In this document: positions 34,490-44,872 of the stretch, piece by piece
Numbering within the stretch: the first letter of the stretch is position 1
Layout: each line of letters opens with the position of its first letter
Assembly: GCA_028023455.1 (NCBI GenBank)
Contig: JAQFVV010012396.1
Coordinates: 24,797,070-24,861,069, forward strand
DNA from: Epiperipatus broadwayi
Taxonomy: Eukaryota; Onychophora; Udeonychophora; Euonychophora; Peripatidae
DNA length: 64,000 nucleotides
Reading direction: 5' to 3'
Translations under genes and position numbers: made by a program
Notes under the pieces: generated by a model
Told to the model about the DNA's origin: nothing
Databases searched by the model: none
What the model saw: the letters and a program-made list of their open reading frames with translations, nothing else

Positions 34490-35235
34490 ATAATATGTAA
34501 AATATGTATGTGCTTGGCACACAGATAATGAAGTTTATTAAGAAATAATACTCTGCAATTTAATGAGCTGAGCACTTTTGGGAGGCTTTATACTCTCATA
34601 ATCATAGCTACTAAAGTGTGGAGCACTATACAAATGCAATTTACAAATATATGCAAATTAATGTGAAGTGATGAAAGATGCCATTTTTGCATGATTGAAA
34701 AACATACATCTCGTCTATTGATTGATGTTGGATCGCTTGCTATATAGCATGCTTCTTTTACCTTCCATTTGGTGTTGCTTCTCTTAGAACAAACAAAAAA
34801 AGCATTCTTTCCAACCAACTACAGCAATTGTTTATTTTGAGAGAAGCAACACCAAATGGAAGGTAAAAGAAGCATGCTATATAGCCCATGCTTTTCAACC
34901 AACTACAGCAATTGCTGTTTGTTCTGAGAGAAGTGACACCAAATGAAAGGTTAAAAAAGCATGCTATATAGCAAGCGATCCAACATAAATCAAGAGATAA
35001 GATGTATGTTTTTTTCTCTCTCATGAAAATGGCCTCTTTAATCACTTCACATTAATTTGCACGCATTTGCATATTGTATTTGTATAGTTCTCCACATTTT
35101 AGTAGCTATGATTATGGGAGAAAAAAGGGTCTCGAAAGAGCTCAGCTCATTAAATTGCAGAGTATTATTTGAATTTACTAACTTCATTATCTGTGTGTCA
35201 AGCACCTGCATATTTTATAAATTACATGCTAATGA
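34490..35235. repeat. ~740-bp imperfect palindrome
   Basis: The outer arms (about 34,495-34,735 and 34,985-35,230) are inverted: tacttcattatctgtgtg-type words, 'ctgcaatttaatgagctgag', 'atagctactaaa' and 'ttgatttatgttgg' have partners on the other side. Inside are three inverted or direct copies of a segment with aagcatgctatatag and gagaagcaacaccaaatgga. The short minus-strand frames in it are by-products of the repeat. It looks like a fold-back element with nested duplication. Confidence 0.8.
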
Positions 35236-35239
35236 AGTA

Positions 35240-36229
35240 AATATTTAATTATTTAAAGTATAATATGGTGAAATAAATATCTTATTTTTGTAAGGTGGAA
35301 ATCTAGTTATGACCACTCTTAAAAAATAAATTCAACATTTGGATACAGTAAAAAATAAATGGCTATTTTGGATTACATAAACAAAAGTAGTGGAGAAATT
35401 AGCATATTCTCTCCTATTATCCATTCTCTTTGTTCTTCAGAAGAAAACAGCCTCTCTGGACTCTTTTTGACCTGTGAATACTGCTGTCTACAAGCTCAAA
35501 AATTAGTGAATAGGTCAGAAAAAGATTATCAACTTGTTATTGTTTTTTGGATCTATATGTGTATTGTAAACAAACAATAATTGTTTTGGGAGGTATTTTT
35601 TATACATAATAAAACATTTAAAAAATATTAATCTTAAGCTACTGTTTTAAAAGATGTTCAAGGACAATTTTTGAAATTAGAATGTCACTAAACCATTTCG
35701 GACAGAAGCAGGTGATAAATATCTTTAAACATTTCAACAACAGTACATATTTTGTCCAATGCAAATTAAATAAAAATATAATTTCTGGCAAACTTAAAAA
35801 AACAAATTCAAATGTCATTAATAGTTAGAAAAAGGTAAATGGTGGCAGAATATGTAACTAACCAAAACAGTTACCATACAATACAAAACATAATTACATG
35901 AGAAATATTTATATATGTATTTTTTTTTTTTAACAGTAACTGTATATAACATTATTTGTAATTAGAACACATTAAAATCAGAACAATTTTGGACATGTCC
36001 TCAAAATAATTATAAACATAACTTTTAAAAAAATGGTGGCAGAATATAATATTTCAAATTTCTTCCAATGTTAAAAAAAATATTCAAGAAGTAAGTATTT
36101 GTGTTATTCATTTTTGAACTGTAAACTGTTGCAGATTTTAAATTTTAAGAAATCTTAAGCAAAACATATAGCAGCAGAATATAAATTTCAAATTTCTTTT
36201 CCAAGTTAAAATAAAAAAATACATGAGAA
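35240..36229. other. AT-rich spacer, no gene recognised
   Basis: The plus frame 35,359-35,580 has some complexity (INKSSGEISIFSPIIHSLC) but no recognisable domain. Parts of 35,470-35,590 resemble 28,300-28,400, so it may be an old repeat. Confidence 0.35.
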
Positions 36230-36345
36230 ATAGACAGACAGACAGATAAAAAAGATAGCTATAGAGATAGATAGATGAATATATTGATGAATGAATAAGA
36301 AGATAAATGGATAGTTAAACAGATGGATGGATAGACATACATGAA
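36230..36345. repeat. GATA/GATG-rich microsatellite, left of RTE copy 2
   Basis: Degenerate gaca, gata and gatg tetranucleotide units. A similar GATA-rich stretch lies immediately beyond the other end of the RTE insertion at 38,405-38,520. Confidence 0.85.
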
Positions 36346-36376
36346 TTCAAATAAATAGTTAAATAGACATTGATAT

Positions 36377-38398
36377 AAATATATCATCATCATCATCATC
36401 ATCATTATCAACCATTATCAATCCACTGCAGGATGAAGGTCTCTCCAAGTTTAATCTATCTTCTCCGATCTTTAGCTTCTCTTCTCCACATCACCCCTCC
36501 ACATTTTCTTATTTCATCCATCCATCTTACATGTGGTCTCCTTCTGGGTCTTTTACAATCTCTTGGAATCCAGTTTAAAATTTCAATTGTCCATCTATTA
36601 TCATCTCTTCTAGCAATATGTCCAGCCCAACTCCACTTCAATCTTTTAATTTTTTCAATGAGGTCAGTAACACCTGTTTGTTCTCTTACCCATACATTGC
36701 GTTTTCGATCTCTTCTTGTTACTCCCAACATACATCTCTCCATACTTCTTTGAGTGGTCTGAAGTCTCTGTATTGATCTTCTATTAAGTGTCCAAGTCTC
36801 AGATCCATAAGTAAGAACTGGTAAAACACATTTGTTAAAAACCTTTCTTTTCAAACACATAGGCATATTTTCTTTTAATATCAAGTTATTTCTACCAAAA
36901 GCACTCCAACCAAGTTTAATTCTATGATTAATTTCCTCTATTATGTTTCCATCTGTATTAATAATCTGACCAAGGTATTTGTAACTCTTAACTTCTTCTA
37001 ATTCATCATAATCAATCTTTATTTTCATATTTTGAGCAAATCGATTAAACATTACTTTAGTCTTTTTAACATTTATCTTTAGTCCTACTTTCCTACTTTC
37101 ATCTGATAACTCCTGCAACATTTCCTGCAGCTCGGAAGCATTATTTGCAAAAACAACTACATCATCTGTGAAATCTATATGACTTAAATAATCTCCATTT
37201 ACTTTCACTCCTTTAGTTTCTCATTTTAATCCACAAAATACTTCTTGCAGCACTGCTGTAAAAAGTTTTGGAGATATGGAGTCACCTTGTCTTACACCTT
37301 TCTCAATGTTGACTTTCCCAGTATCATTATGTAATCTAATTGTTGCTGTTGCATTTTTATAAATATTCTTTAAAATATGACAATATCCTGGATCTATACC
37401 TTGATGATCCAATGCTTTAATCACTGAAGAAATGTTTATAGAATCAAATGCCTTTTCATAATCTACAAATCCAAAACATAATGACAACTCATATTCATTT
37501 GTCCTTTCTATAACTTCTCTCAATACTTGAATATGATCTACTGTACTAAAACCACTTTTAAATCCAGCTTGTTCTCTTGGTTGGTGAAAATCCAAGGTTC
37601 TCTGTAGACGAGTTGTAATTATCTTGGTAAAAATTTTATATAAAACTGATAAAAGGCTGATAGGTCTGTAATTTCTAATATCTTCTTTATCACCTTTTTT
37701 AAATATTAATATTATTACTGCATTCTTCCAATCATCCGGTACATCTTTATCATTTAGACATTTGGTATATAACTTTGCTAATATTTTTTCTGTTTCTTCA
37801 CCTGCTTCTTTTAATTTATCAATTATAATTCCATCATTACCTGGAGCCTTTCCTTTTTTCATACATTTAATTGCATTTCTCACTTCTTCATTTAAAATTC
37901 TGGGAAATTCGGAAGATGTAATAGATATAGGAGGTACTTGTTCTTTATTACTATATAATTCTTGATAAAAATTTTCTACCAATTTCATAATGTCATCCCT
38001 CTTTTTAGTAATAATTCCAACTTTTTTCCTTATTGCAGATATAAATTTCCTACCAATACCAAAATGTTGTTTTACATTCTTAAGACTTTTATTTTCTTCT
38101 ACAGCTTTTCTTGCTAGTTCACAGTTATACTTTCTTATATCATTTTCAACTCTTTTCCGCACCATTTTACAAAATTCGAGATATTCAATTTTTTTTAATG
38201 CATCATTCTTGCATATCTTCATATTCCTTCTTTTCTTCATAAGTTCTCTAGTCTCAGTAGAAATTTTATTAGTCAATTGCTGCTTTTTTCTACCAGCTAT
38301 CTTTGTTGCAGTTTTTAAAAGTGTATCAGTTATTTTCATATTAATTTCATTCAAATCTGAATCATGTTCAAAATCTACTAATACTTGAAACCGATTTG
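36377..38398 (-). mobile_element. 5'-truncated RTE-type LINE ('RTE copy 2')
   Basis: On the minus strand it starts abruptly at about 38,398 in the endonuclease-RT linker ('caaatcggtttcaagtat') and ends in an (ATG)n tail at 36,385-36,415 (catcatcat on the plus strand). 5' truncation and a short simple-repeat tail are the normal outcome of target-primed reverse transcription in RTE elements. The coding part is almost intact. Confidence 0.92.
36456..38354 (-). pseudogene. RTE copy 2 reverse transcriptase with one visible nonsense codon
   Basis: The frame 38,354-37,221 and the frame 37,208-36,456 are in the same phase, separated only by a TGA at 37,221-37,223. Family members have tryptophan there (TGG), so a single base change explains it. 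The first part has NYRPISLLSVLYKIFTKII, QAGFKSGFSTVDHIQVL, VDYEKAFDSI (motif A) and GVRQGDSISPKLF (motif B). The second has HIDFTDDVVVF (motif C; most RTEs have FADD, so Ala to Thr) and the thumb/tail RRRPHVRWMDEI. The APE domain is missing by truncation. About 625 residues are readable. Confidence 0.92.
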
Positions 38399-38404
38399 TA
38401 AGTT

Positions 38405-38520
38405 ATAGGGAGATAAGCAAATAGATAGATGATATAGATGCTTGATAGATAGATAGAATAGATGATGGATAGATAGATAGGCAGACAAATGAATGGATGG
38501 ATATAAATATTAATAGATAG
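38405..38520. repeat. GATA-rich microsatellite, right of RTE copy 2
   Basis: Repeated gatagata and gatgatagat words, partly degenerate. It begins within a few bases of the truncated 5' end of RTE copy 2. Confidence 0.85.
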
Positions 38521-38875
38521 TGTAATGTTATACATATATTCCATTACATCACTTTCAAATAAAAGTGGAAAGAATCTATAAATACAATCATCCTCAAATA
38601 GAAATATATATAAAAATTAATAAAAAAAATATTTAAATTAATATATATAATGCATAGATGACAAACTAATTATATAATTATTTAAAGTTAAAAATCTAAA
38701 AACAAGATATTACTAAAATATTATAAAAAAGATTGATTTTAATATAAAAGAATAAAAAAAGCATTTAATTAAAGTTAAAAATTATTTTTAATTTTAAAAT
38801 GGAAATGATTTTTTAAATAGAAAACATGCCCTTGGGCATTTAACTAATTGTAGGTCAGATAAAAGATTAATTAAA
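38521..38875. other. AT-rich spacer, no gene seen
   Basis: Very AT-rich, no frame of note. Confidence 0.45.
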
Positions 38876-39365
38876 AAATGCTAGAGGTAAAATTTTGAGT
38901 TTCCACTCTAAAGCAAGCTGGCCAATAATGATGTGAATGAATACATGGTTCACAGAACAAAAATCCTCATCACCAATAAGAACAGAGCTAAGTCAGGCAA
39001 GATTATTCCTGGAATTCGATGATAAGAAATTCAAAATGATATAAAAAGAAAACTTTTGCTAAATTTTGGATTGGACTTGCTGATTGTATGTTATTTAAAT
39101 ATATTTTATATATGTATTGTGGATCTCCAAAATGTAGGGGTCATACGATAAATTATGTTTTTTATATGTGCAACAGCTGAAGCAATTTCCGGAGTGATAG
39201 TTTTCAGAATGTGGCAAATGACGGACTTGTCTGCTCAAAAACAATATTAATATGAGATGGAAGGACCTTCAAATGGAGTTGTGTGTCTATTAAAGAATGC
39301 AAAGAAGGACTTTAATAAATCTACAGTATTGGAAAGAATGAATTTTTGCTTTAAATGAAACATGA
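38876..39365. other. Higher-complexity island, unidentified
   Basis: Contains 'caagctggccaataatgatg', 'cctggaattcgatg', 'ggggtcatacgataaatt' and 'gcaatttccggagtgatag'. The base composition departs from the spacer and a few CpG are kept. Frames are short. It may be an old transposon or a retroposed mRNA fragment; I cannot assign it. Confidence 0.35.
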
Positions 39366-40439
39366 AATTTAATTATATAATACAAACTTTTTCAAGTAGT
39401 AATTTTAAATGTAACTTAATTTTTAAAAGAAGTCTCTTATCTGACTAAGCAAAAATTTAAATTATTTATTACATTTTATATGAACATGTTTGCTATCATT
39501 TCCATTTACGTTAATTTCATTTAAATTAATAATTTTAAAATAGGCATAAACGGCTGCTGATTTGTAAGATTATGTTAATTTAGGTTTGTTAATTTTGGGT
39601 TAATTGTTTTGTAGTGGAATTGGTCCCAGTTGAGAGATGTACAGATGTTTTATGTCAATGTAATCTGGGTAGACACATTGGATACTCATTTCCTTATACC
39701 AAATTAGCAAACAGGGCATAATACTCACCTGAATACATGGCCAAAATAGTAGCTATCACATTGTTAATGGTCATAGATATATTTTCTACATCATTGATTT
39801 TCTCACATTCTGATTGGGACCAAAATCCAGCAAAGACCACTATTACCATTGATAGAGAATCTCTTTTATTTTTGTTTTGTATCAGTAATTAGTCAGTGGA
39901 TTCTTCCTGCAGGGGAAGATACTGACTTCTTTCCACCAGGATTCATTATTTCTCTAATGTTATCATGCTAGAGATATAAATTACTGTCAGCATGATTGTG
40001 TTATGCTAGCATTCTGGATTTTCCATTGGTCATATCTATATATCAGTTAGCTAACATTGGTTTAAACACAAAATTTTAGCCTAAGGTTAAAAGGATTGGG
40101 TTAGTTATATGAGTAATCTATGTAGCATATTTATGATTAGAAAAATATTAAAATTGTATTAAATCTATTAAATGTACCCACCTGTGCATACAATTTCATA
40201 GTTAATTTAATCTTCAGATGTTTGTATTAATGTGTGTGTGATTGTAATAATAAATTGTTTTGTTTATTAAATTTTGCAATAAATATTTTTATTAATATTT
40301 TAAAAATCAATAATTACTTTAAATATACAGCATGATATTATAAACTCAGCTTTTTCCTGATCTAGTGACTGGGGCTTTCAATTAGGTAAAGTTGAACCTC
40401 ACTCTTATATATATCTGCCACTTTTGTAATTTTTCTAGG
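39366..40439. other. Spacer of mixed composition, no gene recognised
   Basis: A more complex section (39,600-40,110) contains no domain-bearing frame. No tRNA or bounded repeat found. Confidence 0.35.
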
Positions 40440-41144
40440 TCTGAATAACCCAGTGGCACTCTGGCATGGCAAATAACTTTTCAAGGTTCCATCAACCGTT
40501 ATAATTGGTGACCAATATGGGGCCCAATATACATATATATATATGAAAACCAGTCCTCTGGTTGAAATATAATTTTATTTCTTGGATTTATAAGTCTTTT
40601 TTTGTTTATATATATATTGAAGCGGAATCTGTTGCACACATTCGGCTTCACTCTCTAATAATGTTTGAAACCACCAAACATGGATTCAAACCTAACCATT
40701 TAATTATAGACCACCAGGGAGTGAAGATATCCCAATGCGCATGGTTGTTTATGTATGTGTAAACTTTAAATTCATTTAACATTAATATGCATAAAAACAA
40801 TTATATATTTTCATTACGGTAAACAATCATGCATATGTGTGTGTAACAGATCAATTTTAATAATTTAAAGCATTGCATAATGTATATTTTATTTATACAT
40901 ATATTTTCATAGAGAGAATGTTTGAGAGGGGAACGTAAAATTAGTAAATAAAAAACTTACCGTCTTCCAAATTATAAAAGAAATTTGTTTTATTGTAATA
41001 TAGATTTATTTAGCGTCATGATTAGTTAACATTGATTCCGCAGGTCTATTTTCAGCTTAAAGTAGACCAAATCCAACTCTCGAACTTAATCTCATTTGTA
41101 GTCCAAAATATGCTGTATCATTGTAGTTATTAAAACATCCGGGA

Positions 41145-41200
41145 ATTACCCAGCGGCGGTGATAACGAGTATAAATACAACCACATTTTTTAACTAAAGA
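41145..41200 (+). promoter_or_regulatory. Candidate core promoter with TATAAATA box
   Basis: TATAAATA at 41,170-41,177 preceded by a GC-rich word, cagcggcggtgataacg. Expected transcription start is near 41,200. Downstream lies 'cacgcccc' (41,243), then the ATG at 41,363. Two very short upstream frames (atgtcatttttctaa at about 41,207, and atgatgggctaa) would sit in the leader. Inferred from motifs only. Confidence 0.4.
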
Positions 41201-41362
41201 GGAGACATGTCATTTTTCTAACGCATTGCTAAGGGGAAGTCACGCCCCTCTGAACGGCAACATGATGGGCTAATAAAACATAGATTTACTTCCCTGGATC
41301 TCTCCAAAAATCTAACCGATGCCTAAATACTCGGAAACCATCGTTCATAAATTACTGCCAAA

Positions 41363-41488
41363 ATGAACTTAATATTGAATAAAGAATGGACCAAAACCTT
41401 AATTTCGTCAATTTGTCACAAATTAATTCCTTTATCAAACATGGAACCAACACGTGCACACCCGGTAGGAAATTCATCGGAAAGAAAG
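41363..41488 (+). CDS. Candidate first coding exon, unknown product
   Basis: Open for 42 codons from ATG 41,363 (MNLILNKEWTKTLISSICHK, then more, ending SSERK), stopping at a good splice donor, gaaag|gtaatt, at 41,488/41,489. A second in-frame ATG is at 41,441 (MEPTRAHPVGNSSERK). The exon would end in phase 0; reading on into the intron gives a stop after 12 codons. A TATA box lies about 190 bases upstream. A strong acceptor, tttctcttcgcag, ends at 43,672, but the frame entered there stops after four codons, so the true next exon is unknown. It resembles no family I know. It may instead be a non-coding first exon. Confidence 0.35.
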
Positions 41489-42121
41489 GTAATTCCTTGC
41501 CGTATAAACGAACTTTCATCTTAATAACCTTTTCTAATGTAAAATATAAATGTAAACATTTCTAGTTCTGAAATCTCTCCTAATGTAAAAATGTAATTAC
41601 TTATTTCGTGATCGGTAGTGCTAAGCCGATTAACCCTTCAAGCGACTAATTTATCATTCGCCGCAGGTGGTAACACTCAAAGCTTTTAATTGGCCGATGC
41701 ACAAAATAATGTGTCAATTTTTCAAAAGTTATTGACCGTTTTTTTAAATATATTCACTTTAGTTTTGTTTTTAAAAAGTATATTAGTAATTTCTCACATT
41801 ATAAAAATAAACAAAAGTTTGTTCAAAAATAAATTTTGATTTTTAATTTCTAAAATATTTGTTACGGTTGACATGAAAAGAAACGTCAATCATCAATTTC
41901 ACGTTATGATTTTTTTTCCCGACTTTGCAATAAATAAATAATTCTTGCTAAAATCTTAACTATTTTTGTAAAATAATATTTATTTTTGACATATTATATG
42001 AAAATAATTTGTATTTTATTTGTATTTCATCAAAAAATATTTTAAAATGCTCTAAAACATTCGTTTATCATTTTCAAAATAAAACAAAAGCGTTCGTAAC
42101 TTTTTAATTTTTGGCAGCCAT

Positions 42122-42242
42122 ATAAAAATTTTAACAGCCAATAAGATTCAAGAAAAGATGATGAGAAGGCGAAGCTTTTCCATTTTCTTTTGTTTACAAA
42201 ATTTCAACAGCCAATAAGATTCAAGAAAAGATGTGAAAAGGC
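42122..42242. promoter_or_regulatory. Duplicated CCAAT-containing module
   Basis: A segment with acagccaataagattcaag, then aaaagatg and aaggc, occurs at about 42,122-42,170 and again at about 42,195-42,242 (period about 74), nearly identical. Each copy has a CCAAT word of the NF-Y type. An inverted ATTGG lies at 41,688. Tandem CCAAT modules are common in promoters, but repeat origin is equally possible. Confidence 0.45.
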
Positions 42243-42348
42243 AGTACTTTGTTTTTGTTTGACATAAATCGTCTTTTTATTGATTTTTTACTTGTAAAAT
42301 AATTCAATAGATGGCAGTATATTATAAAACTTTTTGCGTTCTAAAAAA

Positions 42349-42356
42349 TGACGTCA
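42349..42356. promoter_or_regulatory. Perfect CRE palindrome TGACGTCA
   Basis: The consensus binding site of CREB/ATF-type bZIP factors, in the CpG-retaining block, 107 bases after the second CCAAT module. A chance 8-mer is possible, but TGACGTCA holds a CpG and would be rare in this genome. Confidence 0.4.
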
Positions 42357-43155
42357 AAACCGTAAACGTAGTACAAAAACTAAGCAATTTACAGTGATGT
42401 CAAATTTCCTCGATTAAAAATGAGCAGGTCAGTCAAAAGGTTAACTGCCTAAATAATGACCTCTTTTCTTTGTTTTTATTATTTCTGTTTGTTATATATT
42501 TAAACTGTAGTTCTCACTTTCTAAACTTGATTGCTAGGTTCTCACTCTCCTTGTATTTTTATTTTAATGCGGCAATGTTTATTTAATATTATGCAAATCA
42601 TATCAATTTTTAGTATGCTAATAACTCGATCTGGCGAATCAATCCTATTTATTTTTGCTATTCTGCCATTGCGGAATATTTAATCGTAAACGTAAGTGTA
42701 TTCACATTATAAAATTCGCCCGATCGAGAGATTTTCCTAAACTATGTTTTAATAATGAATATTATGCTTTTCACTACTATTTGAATTAAATGATTTACTA
42801 TTGCTCCACGCTATTGATTAACATGATGAAAATTGAGCATTACCTAACTTTAATTCAGATCCTTATGTCTAGATGATTCATTTTATAAATCGCCCCGCCA
42901 TCTAACGATAATTTAAGTCACTTAGTTCTCGGTGGGTTAATATACGTTTAGCGAAGGAATTTTAATGTTTTAATATTTATCCTTAAGATATTGAATAAAC
43001 CCTTTAAGTAAGTTGTATGCCCCATTTGGGACTGCCTTTAGATCATTATTTCATTATGTTAGACTTAATTAGTATTTTAAGGCTGTATAAATCAGGGTAA
43101 ATCAAACCTGACAGCTTTCATAACGTGTCCCGGTGATAACATTCCTAATTCAGAA

Positions 43156-43200
43156 ATGACGTTGTCATGCGTTTTCTCGATAATGGAATACTTATATAAA
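43156..43200 (+). promoter_or_regulatory. Second candidate core promoter
   Basis: TATATAAA at 43,193-43,200, preceded by an inverted repeat, atgacgttgtcat (43,156-43,168). A start site about 30 bases after the TATA box would fall at about 43,220, on top of the ATG of the small frame described next. Confidence 0.35.
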
Positions 43201-43219
43201 GCACAATTCTCGACAGAGC

Positions 43220-43300
43220 ATGGAGGCCCCAGCTCTTACAGATTGTCTTAGGTTAGGTAAGCGCTGCTATAGGTTAACATCCTACGAGGTGGAACCATAG
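43220..43300 (+). CDS. Candidate 26-codon small ORF
   Basis: ATG GAG GCC CCA onward reads MEAPALTDCLRLGKRCYRLT and ends EVEP-stop. A strong donor-like site, ttag|gtaagc (43,256/43,257), lies inside it, so these bases may instead be the end of a first exon. GC and CpG content exceed that of chance frames in the window. I do not recognise the peptide, and its length alone cannot support it. Confidence 0.2.
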   Translation: MEAPALTDCLRLGKRCYRLTSYEVEP

Positions 43301-43304
43301 TATC

Positions 43305-44460
43305 TTGCCAAACCAATTCCCAATGCTATACGTCACAAATGCGGATAAGATTAATTTTCTTTGCTCCCAAATAAATGAAGCTCATCGTCCACTCAGGCCT
43401 TATCATGCGGTTCACATGTTATCGTTCTTATCCTTCCATATGGTTCAGATGTCTATACGCCATAATGACATAAGTTCCCTAAGTCATCCCAAAATTCTCG
43501 TTATAGTTTAAATTTAATTAACTTTAGTATATATACATTATCGCTTATTAGCGCTACCCATCCTTCATTCAGTCGCTATTAATACATCATTAATTAACTA
43601 TTGAGAAAATCTATAAATGTAGACTCCATGATAATATCAAAATGATCATATTTTTCCTATTTCTCTTCGCAGATAAGAAATAAATGAATCATCTCATAAG
43701 GTTCCAAAATAATTGATTTATAATTAATGTACCTTCCCTGAAATCCAAATGTAATCATATGTTGAATAAAACAAACCTTCGTACCGTTATTAAGTTTGAT
43801 TATATTCTGTGTAATTTAAAATCTTATAAGCATTCATTCTAAAAACTATTGTCATGGGTTATTTTCCTTAACTTAGAAATATCATAGCGTGAGTAATATC
43901 AACCCGTTAAATCACATTAGCATACTAAGCCGCAGATTTCAAATAATTAAAGTTATCATTATGTATATTTATTGGTGCATATCCATCAAACCTTGTTATG
44001 TTATCCGGTTTGACACGGAATGCCCAAGTGACCATAAGTGAAACCTAAATTGAGTGTTCAAGATATATATGTTCTAATTCATTGTAAATCTCCATATCTA
44101 GTGATTCACATGATTAATCAATTATTATTAATATTACGTTTAATAAATTTACATTTAATAAGCTATTTTTTGGATATTTTTGTTGGTTTGTGTGTGCCCA
44201 TCTATCATTACTTTGCGTTATCAATTAGTTAAGCCGTAGGTCTCTTATCTCTTTGCTGAACCTTTCTGGGCCGGAGTAAATTGAAGAGTATGCTGCTATC
44301 ATCAGAAATGTTGTTTGTAATGTGATAGACTTGGGAAGTGGGCAATAGGGCGGAGTTCATGAGTATCCCTGACCTGTGTATCTTGTATATGATTGAACTC
44401 TAGGTACTTTTGCTTAGGTCCGAATTCTTGTTAGACAAACATACAATTCTGACCGGTACA
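43305..44460. other. Right part of the CpG-retaining block
   Basis: Two short plus frames (43,305-43,511 and 44,038-44,232) have no domain-like features. A strong splice acceptor-like tract, ttcctatttctcttcgcag, ends at 43,672. CpG persists to about 44,455 ('gaccggtac'). Confidence 0.4.
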
Positions 44461-44829
44461 ATATATATATATGATGGTCAGAATGAGATGACAAAAGCAA
44501 AATCACCACTAGGATCATTTATACCACCACAACTCATTCCAACCCACATACTACTCCATTTTAATTAGGGTCAGTGATCATGCAGAGAGAGACTCTTCAA
44601 ATTAGATTATGATGACTTTCCTGTGGCAAACAAGACAGCCAATGATACAAAACTTTATTAATAAAATTACAAACAAAATAAACAAAAAAATGACTATCAT
44701 GCAATTGATTGCTAGACTCATTAAAGATAATGAAAATTATATTAATTAGTGAGTAAATATTTTAATGTATAATATATATATATATATATATGTTAAAACG
44801 AAGATTTGCACGGGTTAAATATATAAAAT

Positions 44830-44872
<43 letters not shown>

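Larger units (their letters stand above)
40440..44460. other. CpG-retaining block, candidate host regulatory/genic region
   Basis: Hand-scanning shows CpG at roughly the expected frequency here (about 17 in 41,041-41,520), whereas a typical kilobase of the neighbouring spacer has only one to a few. GC content is also higher. The block contains TATA boxes, CCAAT words, a CRE palindrome, splice-like sites and short clean open frames, but no transposon protein. Its edges are near TA-rich sequence at about 40,535 and 44,465. CpG retention suggests that it escapes germline methylation, as host promoters do, or that it is a recent insertion. Confidence 0.6.

Noticed and set aside
34588-35045. Minus-strand frames with repeated GVTSLRTN / GVASLKIN words
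   Set aside because: They arise from the nested inverted repeat; the internal similarity is DNA repetition, not a repeat protein.
37762-38388. Plus-strand frames opposite RTE copy 2
   Set aside because: Shadows of the minus-strand RT frame.
40504-40540. attggtgaccaatatggg as an LTR-retrotransposon primer-binding region
   Set aside because: No LTR boundaries, no target duplication and no gag/pol downstream; resemblance to the usual 'tggtgacc' word alone is too weak.
41170-41280. TATA box plus aataaaac (41,272) as a solo LTR
   Set aside because: No TG...CA ends or target duplication could be found around it. Still possible, and noted as the rival to a host promoter.
43673-43690. Second coding exon joined to the 41,363-41,488 exon at the strong acceptor
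   Set aside because: In the required phase the frame stops after four codons, so coding continuation is not supported; the acceptor could serve a non-coding exon.
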